Below, in pieces: positions 27,130 through 34,543 of a stretch of DNA of 64,000 nt. Positions within the stretch are counted from its first letter, which is position 1; every line of letters begins with the position of its first letter. The position numbers and the translations under genes are program-made. Below the pieces are notes generated by a model. That model was given only the letters and a program-made list of their open reading frames with translations, was not told where the DNA came from and ran no database searches. The DNA is taken from the NCBI GenBank assembly GCA_947258695.1, contig CAMYJG010000002.1, positions 118,179-182,178 of the forward strand, written 5' to 3'. Origin of the DNA: an uncultured Ectothiorhodospiraceae bacterium. GTDB taxonomy: Bacteria > Pseudomonadota > Gammaproteobacteria > UBA6429 > Thiohalophilaceae.

Positions 27130-27306
27130 CATGCCAAAAAACCAAAACTACTCCAGCAAATATGGTTAGCCTGTCAACGGCGTCAATATAGCCCTAAAAC
27201 AGCGCCGAGTTATACTTATTGGTGACGCCAATACATCATCTTTCACAAAAAACAACATCCCAAAACACTCAATAAATCTGATATCGAAGCATTTCTTAAT
27301 CATTGA
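27130..27306 (+). pseudogene. integron-type tyrosine recombinase remnant (N-terminal domain only)
   Basis: One frame reads K-L-L-Q-Q-I-W-L-A-C-Q-R-R-Q-Y-S-P-K-T, then Y-T-Y-W, a TGA stop at 27223-27225, then R-Q-Y-I-I-F-H-K-K-Q-H-P-K-T-L and D-I-E-A-F-L-N-H, ending at TGA 27304-27306. This is the SAM-like N-terminal arm of integron integrases and related recombinases, where the order is L-L-x-Q-V, R-H-Y-S-x-R-T, Y-x-x-W-I-x-R-F-I-x-F-H, R-H-P and F-L. The catalytic domain is absent and no start codon is in place. It is a dead fragment, with no attC-like array seen nearby. Confidence 0.75.
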
Positions 27307-27383
27307 GCTTCAAATAAGTAATTAACCAGATAATTCTTTTACCCCATTAAAACCGAATCAATTCCAAGGGATTCAATGGTTAA

Positions 27384-27400
27384 AGCACTATCTTAGTGCA
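27384..27400 (+). promoter_or_regulatory. NtrC-type enhancer site 1
   Basis: AGCACTATCTTAGTGCA is a 17-base palindrome with arms GCACTA and TAGTGC around a 3-base centre. This is the layout of the NtrC site (TGCACCA-N3-TGGTGCA), with one base changed symmetrically in each arm. Its centre is about 140 bases upstream of the start point predicted from the sigma-54 promoter at 27506, like the upstream NtrC site of the glnA promoter in enteric bacteria. Confidence 0.6.
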
Positions 27401-27423
27401 ACGCATTTCGGATTGTCTATCAA

Positions 27424-27440
27424 TGCACTATATGTGATCA
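27424..27440 (+). promoter_or_regulatory. NtrC-type enhancer site 2 (weaker)
   Basis: TGCACTATATGTGATCA has a strong left arm (TGCACTA) and a degraded right arm. It lies 40 bases after the first site, about 100 bases before the predicted start point. Paired strong and weak sites are usual for NtrC, which binds cooperatively. On its own this site would not be convincing. Confidence 0.4.
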
Positions 27441-27505
27441 CGACTAAGCAGACTCACCTATTTATTATCGTAATAAATCATAGAGTTAGGGATTATTTTT
27501 TGTCA

Positions 27506-27521
27506 TGGCATATTCATTGCT
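27506..27521 (+). promoter_or_regulatory. sigma-54 (-24/-12) promoter for the ATP-grasp/gltB operon
   Basis: TGGCATATTCATTGCT matches the sigma-54 consensus TGGCAC-N5-TTGCW. The GG (27507-27508) and GC (27519-27520) are exactly ten bases apart, and TGGCA and TTGCT are both intact. Transcription would start near 27532, about 96 bases before the ATG at 27628. The two NtrC-like sites upstream give this match strong context. Confidence 0.7.
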
Positions 27522-27627
27522 TCGTTGTAAATCATACATCCTTTATGTAGTGGATATGTGGAATTGCTATTAACGAGGAAGCACCACGCTGACCTGATTT
27601 TAGCCATGAATTTGATATTAATTGCCA

Positions 27628-29067
27628 ATGAAAATAAAATGGAAAGAATATAAAACCGGTGAATATTTTGACGAATTGATCGGTTCCTCTGGTCGCGCTC
27701 GTAAATCAGCTAGATCCATTAGTAAGTATCTTTCCTCACTTCGTGACAGTGAACTTCTAGATCGAAGCCAGGCAGCTGAACTTGCCATGCATGTTATGGG
27801 AATCACATTTACTGTTTACAATGAAGGGACTGGGATCGATCGGACCTGGCCCTTTGACATTATTCCACGTGTCATTTCGGCTCGCGAATGGACACGTACT
27901 GAAGCAGGGCTTAAACAACGCGTTAAAGCATTGAATTGTTTTATTAATGATATCTACCATGAACAGAACATTATTAAAGACAAAATTTTTCCTGCTGAAG
28001 TTTTAGCGGAGTCTTCAAATTTTCGTCAACAATGTGTAGGTATAACACCAGCCTTTGGAATATGGGCACACGTTTGTGGTTCTGATCTGGTTCGCGATAA
28101 GGATGGGACTTTATATGTCCTTGAAGACAACCTGCGTGTACCTTCAGGTGTGTCTTATATGATGGAAAATCGCATGGTGATGAAACGTGTCTTTCCCGAA
28201 TTATTCGAAGACTACAATATTCAACCTGTCGATGATTATACAGCTCGGTTATTCGATACACTGGCTTCAATATCTCCTCGTCCCGCAGATTATCCAACTA
28301 TCGTTGTACTCACACCTGGAATTTATAATTCAGCATATTTTGAACACTCTTATCTAGCACAACAAATGGGGGTGGAACTTGTTGAAGGCAAAGATCTCGT
28401 TGTTGCGGAAGACGATTGTGTATACATGAAAACCATACAAGGCCTTGAAAGGGTAGATGTAATCTATCGAAGAGTTGATGATTTATATTTAGATCCTGAA
28501 GTATTCAATCCAGAATCTACAATAGGTGTGCCAGGTCTTATCAAAGCTTGGCGAAAAGGTAATGTTGGAATTGCCAATGCACCGGGTGCAGGTGTTGCTG
28601 ATGACAAGGTTGTCTATGCATTCGTTCCTAAGATGATTGAATACTATCTTGGTGAAAAAGCAATTATCCCAAATGTACTGACTTATCTTTGCATGGAAGA
28701 AGAAGAGCGTCACTATGTATTAGATAATCTTGATAAGCTGGTTATTAAACCTGCAAATGAATCGGGTGGTTATGGGATGTTAATCGGCCCTAATTCAACT
28801 AAGAAAGAGCAGGCTAAATTTGCCAAGTTAATTAATAAGAATCCTAGAAATTATATTGCTCAACCGACATTAAGTCTTTCGACAGCACCAACTTTATGTG
28901 ATGGGAAATTAGAACCGCGACATCTTGATTTACGTCCTTTTATTTTGTCAGGTGAAGATAGTTATGTAACACGCGGTGGTTTGACTAGGGTTGCCTTAAA
29001 AAAGGGCTCGCTGGTTGTCAATTCATCACAAGGTGGTGGAAGTAAAGACACATGGATAGTTGAATAA
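27628..29067 (+). CDS. circularly permuted ATP-grasp protein
   Basis: A protein of 479 residues of the circularly permuted ATP-grasp family. Diagnostic segments are P-F-D-I-I-P-R-V-I, L-K-Q-R-V-K-A-L-N, V-L-E-D-N-L-R-V-P-S-G-V-S-Y, A-Y-F-E-H-S-Y-L-A-Q-Q-M-G-V-E-L-V-E-G, V-I-Y-R-R-V-D-D and the end V-N-S-S-Q-G-G-G-S-K-D-T-W. ATP-grasp enzymes join a carboxylate to an amine or thiol using ATP; the substrate of this family is not established. Start: ATG at 27628; a TTG at 27622 is possible and no strong ribosome site decides. It is followed at once by an alpha-E gene, its usual partner. Confidence 0.9.
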   Translation: MKIKWKEYKTGEYFDELIGSSGRARKSARSISKYLSSLRDSELLDRSQAAELAMHVMGITFTVYNEGTGIDRTWPFDIIPRVISAREWTRTEAGLKQRVKALNCFINDIYHEQNIIKDKIFPAEVLAESSNFRQQCVGITPAFGIWAHVCGSDLVRDKDGTLYVLEDNLRVPSGVSYMMENRMVMKRVFPELFEDYNIQPVDDYTARLFDTLASISPRPADYPTIVVLTPGIYNSAYFEHSYLAQQMGVELVEGKDLVVAEDDCVYMKTIQGLERVDVIYRRVDDLYLDPEVFNPESTIGVPGLIKAWRKGNVGIANAPGAGVADDKVVYAFVPKMIEYYLGEKAIIPNVLTYLCMEEEERHYVLDNLDKLVIKPANESGGYGMLIGPNSTKKEQAKFAKLINKNPRNYIAQPTLSLSTAPTLCDGKLEPRHLDLRPFILSGEDSYVTRGGLTRVALKKGSLVVNSSQGGGSKDTWIVE

Positions 29068-29082
29068 GAGGCCAAATATAAT

Positions 29083-30072
29083 ATGATTATTCTTTCACGA
29101 GTTGCAGAAACAATTTACTGGATAGCTCGTTATATCGAGCGAACTGAAAATACTGCACGTATCATTATGGTGAATGCCAATCTTCTAATGGACTTGCCTA
29201 AAGGTATTGCGCCGGGCTGGGAACCAATACTAGCTATAACAAGCTCAACTGATCTATTTTATGAAAAATATGAGGAATTAAATGAACGCAATGTCGTTAA
29301 ATTCATGACGATAGATAAAACAAATCCGGGTTGTATTTTAAATTCCCTAGAAAAAGCAAGAGAAAACCTCAGAACAACACGTGCCATTATGCCACGTGGA
29401 TTGTGGGAAGTAGTCAATGATCTGCATTATTATGCTGAAGAAAACAAAGCAAAAGGTTTGTCTCGTAAAGGTAGACATGAATACCTTATTCACATTATTA
29501 GATCCTGCCAACTCGCTACCGGAACTATCAGTAGTTCTATGAGCCATGATTTGACATATGAATTTGTAAGACTTGGAAGAAACCTTGAAAGAGCAGATAA
29601 TATTACTCGCGTAGCGGATGTGCGAGCTGGTAATCTATTACCTGATGTTGATGAGGAATTAAAACCTTTCGATGATATTCAATGGAAAAGTATTCTTGAA
29701 ACACTAGCTGCGTATCAAATGTATCGTCGCCATATTAACCATAGAGTAAAAGGTACAGCTGTTCTAGCTTATCTACTACAGGACAAACAATTCCCACGTT
29801 CTTTTACACACTGTCTCAACGAATTAGAAAACTGCTTAAAGCAACTCCCTGAAAACGATGCGCCACTTCGTACTCTTGGTCGGTTGCAACGCCTGGTAAA
29901 TGAAACTAATGTAAGTGATATCAGAGGAACTAAACTTAATCAACACATGAACGAATTACAAATTGTACTTGCACAGTTACATAATCAATTGACTATTGCT
30001 TATTTTGATGTGGAACATATAAATGCAAAAACAACAGATATTAATGATCTTAATCAGGTTATAACACTATAA
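29083..30072 (+). CDS. alpha-E domain protein (DUF403)
   Basis: A protein of 329 residues, mostly helical, of the alpha-E family. The start L-S-R-V-A-E-T-I-Y-W-I-A-R-Y-I-E-R-T-E-N-T-A-R is nearly invariant. Later blocks are A-R-E-N-L-R-T-T-R, F-x-x-L-G-R-N-L-E-R-A-D-N-I-T-R and Y-Q-M-Y-R-R. The gene pair is widespread and often lies beside a transglutaminase-like or Anbu-type peptidase gene, none of which is present here. It probably works with the ATP-grasp protein to make or handle a small peptide-like product. Its stop is one base before the gltB start. Confidence 0.9.
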   Translation: MIILSRVAETIYWIARYIERTENTARIIMVNANLLMDLPKGIAPGWEPILAITSSTDLFYEKYEELNERNVVKFMTIDKTNPGCILNSLEKARENLRTTRAIMPRGLWEVVNDLHYYAEENKAKGLSRKGRHEYLIHIIRSCQLATGTISSSMSHDLTYEFVRLGRNLERADNITRVADVRAGNLLPDVDEELKPFDDIQWKSILETLAAYQMYRRHINHRVKGTAVLAYLLQDKQFPRSFTHCLNELENCLKQLPENDAPLRTLGRLQRLVNETNVSDIRGTKLNQHMNELQIVLAQLHNQLTIAYFDVEHINAKTTDINDLNQVITL

Positions 30073-30073
30073 C

Positions 30074-33000
30074 ATGACCTCATCGCTATACGATAAAAAC
30101 TTTGACAAGGATAACTGCGGTTTTGGGCTTATTGCGCAAATGGATGGCGAGCCTAGCCATTGGTTAGTTCATACTGCTATCAAAGCCTTATCACGCCTAA
30201 CACACCGTGGTGCCATTGCCGCTGATGGTAAAACAGGCGACGGCTGTGGCATTTTAATGAAAAAACCTGACGATTTTTTTCGTGCGATATGCCCGGAACA
30301 AGCTATTAAACTTGGTAATCTATATGGCGTTGGGATGGTATTTCTCAATCAGGATGACACATTAGCAGACCGCGCAAGACATCGACTTGAAACGGAATTA
30401 AAGGCAGAAGGATTCGACGTTGCAGGTTGGCGCTCCGTGCCTGTTAACAATGAAGTTTGTGGTGAATATGCATTGTCAATTTTGCCAAAGATCGAGCAAA
30501 TTTTTGTCAACGCTCCCACTGGTCTTGATGCAAAATCCTTTGATCGGCATTTATATATCGCTCGGCGTCGGGCAAAAAAGAATATTAAACAAAAAGACAG
30601 TACATTTCATGTTGTAAGCTTGTCATCCACGGTTATTTGTTACAAGGGACTGGTTTTACCGCATAATCTTCCCCTTTTTTATACTGATTTAAATGACGAG
30701 CGACTGACGTCTTCCCTTTGTGTCTTCCACCAACGTTTTTCAACAAACACATGGCCCGAATGGCGTTTGGCGCAACCTTTTCGCTATCTTGCACATAATG
30801 GTGAAATCAATACTATACAGGGAAACCGCAACTGGGCGCAGGCAAGAAGTTACAAGTTTGATACTGATTTAATACCAGATATGGAAGACATCCGCCCATG
30901 GGTGTCCATGTCGGGTTCAGATTCCTATAGCTTGGATAACATGTTAGAAGCTTTACTCGCTGGTGGTATGGACTTGTTTCTGGCGATGCGCATGCTTATC
31001 CCTAGAGCATGGCAAAACATGAAATCTATGGAACCAGACATCCGCGCATTTTATGAATATTATTCTATGCATATGGAGCCATGGGATGGCCCGGCTGGAA
31101 TCGTATTAACAGATGGACGTTATGCAGCATGTGTCATGGATCGGAATGGATTACGTCCAGCACGGTATGTCATCACCAAAGATCGACATATTACACTTGC
31201 TTCAGAAATTGGTGTTTACGATTATTTGCCTGAAGAAGTCGAAAGAAAAGGGCGTTTACGCCCAGGCGATATGTTTGCAGTTGATACCCTGAATGGCAAA
31301 TTATTATTACCGGAATACATTGATGATGAATTAAAATCCCGTTTTCCCTATAAAAAATGGCTCGAGGAAAACGTTACCTATTTAGAATCATCACTTGATG
31401 AAGAAGATGCCTGTAACATCGCAATGGATCCTGCACACCTGGAGGTATATCGAAAGTTATATCTCCTTAGCAATGAAGAAATGGAACAAATCATTAAGGT
31501 ATTAGCCGAAGGGGGGCAGGAAGCCATCGGCTCAATGGGGGATGATACACCATTCCCTGTTTTTTCAAGAAAAAGTCGCAACCTTTATGATTACTTTCGA
31601 CAACAATTTGCACAAGTAACAAACCCTCCAATTGATCCTTTGCGCGAAAGTATCGTTATGTCTTTGGAAACCTGTTTTGGTAATGAACAAAATCTGTTTC
31701 AACATAATGCCGAACACGCGGTTAGGATCGTCGTAAATAGTCCGGTTTTATCTGTTAGTAAATTCAATCAATTACTATCTAATAAAGATCATCGTTTCAC
31801 ACATGCTTTTTTAGATCTTTATTATGAGGATAGTGTTGAATTGAAAACTGCCATTCAACAGATTTGTGATGCTGCAGTAACGTCTGTAAATGATGGCGCA
31901 AAAATTCTAATTTTAAGTGACAAAAACATAAAACAGGGTTTTACACCCATACATGCTTTAATGGCCACAGGTGCAATTCATCACCATTTAATAAATGAAG
32001 GTTTACGTTGTGATGTAAATATTGTTGTTGAAACAGCAACAGCAAGAGATCCCCATCATTTTGCTGTTTTAATTGGTTACGGGGCTTCAGCTGTCTTTCC
32101 ATATCTGGCATATGACTGTGTTTGTCACATGATTGATAATGATGAGTTCAACGAAACAACTGCAAGCCATGCAGTTCAGACATATCGTAAAGGAATTAAT
32201 AAAGGTTTATATAAAATACTCTCTAAAATGGGAATATCAACAATAACCAGTTACCGTGGTGCACAGTTATATGAAGCTGTTGGTTTAAATAGTGAAGTCA
32301 TTGATTTATGTTTTACAGGAACAGTTAGTCGTATTGAAGGTACTGGATTCGCCGAAATTGAGAATGAGCAGAATACTTTATCCAGAAAAGCATGGTTAAA
32401 CAGAAGCAAAGTAGAACAAGGCGGTTTACTTAAATACTTACATAATAGTGAATATCATGCATACAATCCCGATATTATTAGCACCCTCCATCAGGCCGTT
32501 AACTCTGGTAGTTATGATGATTATTTAGTTTATTCAAACCTGGTAAATACCAGACCTGTCACCGTGATACGCGATCTACTTGGTATAAAGGAAAATACTA
32601 AAGCAATACCGGTTGATACAATAGAACCTGCTGAAAACATATATAAACGTTTTGAAACGGGAGCCATGTCGCTTGGAGCGCTGTCACCAGAGGCACATGA
32701 AACATTAGCAATGGCAATGAATAGACTCGGCGGTCGCTCCAATTCAGGTGAGGGTGGGGAAGATCCAGAACGCTACAATACTGATCGAAATTCTAAAATC
32801 AAGCAGGTTGCATCAGGTCGTTTCGGAGTTACACCACACTATCTGGTAAATGCCGAAGTAATACAGATTAAGGTCGCGCAAGGCGCCAAACCGGGTGAAG
32901 GGGGACAACTTGCGGGGCAAAAAGTTGACAAGTTAATCGCCAGATTGCGCTTCGCAACCTTGGGAACACCACTAATCTCGCCACCACCGCACCACGATAT

Positions 33001-34525
33001 TTATTCAATTGAAGATTTGGCACAACTTATTTTTGACTTGAAACAGGTGAACCCTGATGCCCTGATATCAGTAAAACTGGTTTCAGAGCCTGGAGTTGGA
33101 ACAATCGCAGCTGGTGTAACCAAGGCATATGCAGATCTAATTACTATATCCGGTTACGATGGTGGCACAGGTGCAAGTCCCATCACATCTGTTAAATATG
33201 CCGGAAGTCCGTGGGAATTAGGTTTAAGTGAAACACAGCAAACACTACGTGCAAATGATTTACGTGACAAGGTGCGCATCCAGATTGATGGTGGATTAAA
33301 AACAGGTCTTGATGTAGTAAAAGCAGCAATTCTCGGTGCAGAAAGTTTTGGCTTTGGTACACCTGCCTTGCTTGCAATGGGTTGTAAATATCTACGAATA
33401 TGCCATTTGAATAATTGCGCTACGGGTGTTGCGACTCAAAACGATTATTTACGTATTCATCATTTCAAAGGTGATGTCGAAAAAGTGATGAATTATTTTA
33501 AATTTTTAGCCAGAGAAATTCGTGAATGCATGGCATTGCTTGGAGTACAACAATTTACAGATTTGATTGGACGTTATGATTTACTGGAAATTCTTCAGGG
33601 AGAAACAGCAAAACAATTACGACTAGATTTGACACCATTGTTGTATGAATCTGAGGATTGTACGTCCAAACCCCGTTACTGTACTACAAAGAGAAATGTT
33701 CCCTATGACAAAGCTGAGCTGGCAGAAAAAATACTTACTGATGCACTGCCTGCAATAGAAAATCGTTTGACAATGCATCTGTCATACAACATACGGAATG
33801 ATAACCGTTCTATTGGCGCGCGATTATCTGGAGAAATTGCAAAACGATATGGTAACCAGGGTTTTGCAAGTACACCATTGATCGTTCGATTTAATGGCAC
33901 TGCCGGGCAGAGTTTTGGTGTATGGAATTGTGGAGGCTTACATCTGTATCTTGAAGGCGATGCAAATGATTACGTTGGCAAGGGAATGACAGGTGGCAAG
34001 ATTATTATTAAACCGCCAGCATCTTCATGTTTTAACAGCCAGGAGAATACGATTATCGGCAATACCTGTATTTACGGCGCAACAGGTGGATCACTTTACG
34101 CTGCCGGAGTGGCCGGTGAACGTTTAGCGGTAAGAAACTCAGGAGCAACGGTAGTAGTAGAAGGGACGGGTGACCATTGTTGTGAATATATGACGGGTGG
34201 TGTAGTAACAATATTAGGAAATGCAGGCATAAATTTCGGTGCCGGTATGACAGGTGGGTTTGCATTCGTACTTGATTTGGACAATACGTTTGTTGATCAT
34301 TATAACCACAATATCGTCGATATACACCGGATTGATACTGAACAAACCGAAGCTCATCGAAACTATCTTAGAAAAACAATTGAAGACTTTATCAACGAAA
34401 CGAACAGTATCTGGGCCAAACAGATTCATGCTGATTTTAAATCGTATGTAGGAAAATTCTGGTTAATTAAACCGATTACTGCAAGTCTGGATAGTATCAT
34501 TGAATCAATGGAACAAGCAGCATAA
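30074..34525 (+). CDS. gltB: glutamate synthase (NADPH) large subunit
   Basis: A protein of 1483 residues that makes two glutamates from glutamine and 2-oxoglutarate. The N-terminal glutaminase domain has its nucleophile Cys17 in D-N-C-G-F-G after a short propeptide. The synthase domain has L-G-A-L-S-P-E-A-H and the FMN-binding G-G-T-G-A-S-P. The 3Fe-4S cysteines lie in G-C-K-Y-L-R-I-C-H-L-N-N-C. The C-terminal GXGXG beta-helix domain is present (repeats such as G-x-T-G-G and G-N-T-C-I-Y-G-A-T-G-G). Length and domain order are normal. Its partner gltD is not downstream but about 6 kb away on the other strand. Confidence 0.98.
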   Translation: MTSSLYDKNFDKDNCGFGLIAQMDGEPSHWLVHTAIKALSRLTHRGAIAADGKTGDGCGILMKKPDDFFRAICPEQAIKLGNLYGVGMVFLNQDDTLADRARHRLETELKAEGFDVAGWRSVPVNNEVCGEYALSILPKIEQIFVNAPTGLDAKSFDRHLYIARRRAKKNIKQKDSTFHVVSLSSTVICYKGLVLPHNLPLFYTDLNDERLTSSLCVFHQRFSTNTWPEWRLAQPFRYLAHNGEINTIQGNRNWAQARSYKFDTDLIPDMEDIRPWVSMSGSDSYSLDNMLEALLAGGMDLFLAMRMLIPRAWQNMKSMEPDIRAFYEYYSMHMEPWDGPAGIVLTDGRYAACVMDRNGLRPARYVITKDRHITLASEIGVYDYLPEEVERKGRLRPGDMFAVDTLNGKLLLPEYIDDELKSRFPYKKWLEENVTYLESSLDEEDACNIAMDPAHLEVYRKLYLLSNEEMEQIIKVLAEGGQEAIGSMGDDTPFPVFSRKSRNLYDYFRQQFAQVTNPPIDPLRESIVMSLETCFGNEQNLFQHNAEHAVRIVVNSPVLSVSKFNQLLSNKDHRFTHAFLDLYYEDSVELKTAIQQICDAAVTSVNDGAKILILSDKNIKQGFTPIHALMATGAIHHHLINEGLRCDVNIVVETATARDPHHFAVLIGYGASAVFPYLAYDCVCHMIDNDEFNETTASHAVQTYRKGINKGLYKILSKMGISTITSYRGAQLYEAVGLNSEVIDLCFTGTVSRIEGTGFAEIENEQNTLSRKAWLNRSKVEQGGLLKYLHNSEYHAYNPDIISTLHQAVNSGSYDDYLVYSNLVNTRPVTVIRDLLGIKENTKAIPVDTIEPAENIYKRFETGAMSLGALSPEAHETLAMAMNRLGGRSNSGEGGEDPERYNTDRNSKIKQVASGRFGVTPHYLVNAEVIQIKVAQGAKPGEGGQLAGQKVDKLIARLRFATLGTPLISPPPHHDIYSIEDLAQLIFDLKQVNPDALISVKLVSEPGVGTIAAGVTKAYADLITISGYDGGTGASPITSVKYAGSPWELGLSETQQTLRANDLRDKVRIQIDGGLKTGLDVVKAAILGAESFGFGTPALLAMGCKYLRICHLNNCATGVATQNDYLRIHHFKGDVEKVMNYFKFLAREIRECMALLGVQQFTDLIGRYDLLEILQGETAKQLRLDLTPLLYESEDCTSKPRYCTTKRNVPYDKAELAEKILTDALPAIENRLTMHLSYNIRNDNRSIGARLSGEIAKRYGNQGFASTPLIVRFNGTAGQSFGVWNCGGLHLYLEGDANDYVGKGMTGGKIIIKPPASSCFNSQENTIIGNTCIYGATGGSLYAAGVAGERLAVRNSGATVVVEGTGDHCCEYMTGGVVTILGNAGINFGAGMTGGFAFVLDLDNTFVDHYNHNIVDIHRIDTEQTEAHRNYLRKTIEDFINETNSIWAKQIHADFKSYVGKFWLIKPITASLDSIIESMEQAA

Positions 34526-34543
34526 TAATAATTGGATTATAAT

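Noticed and set aside
27307-27505. Continuation of the integrase fragment downstream
   Set aside because: No frame after 27306 shows recombinase catalytic residues; the stretch is full of stops and better explained as promoter sequence.
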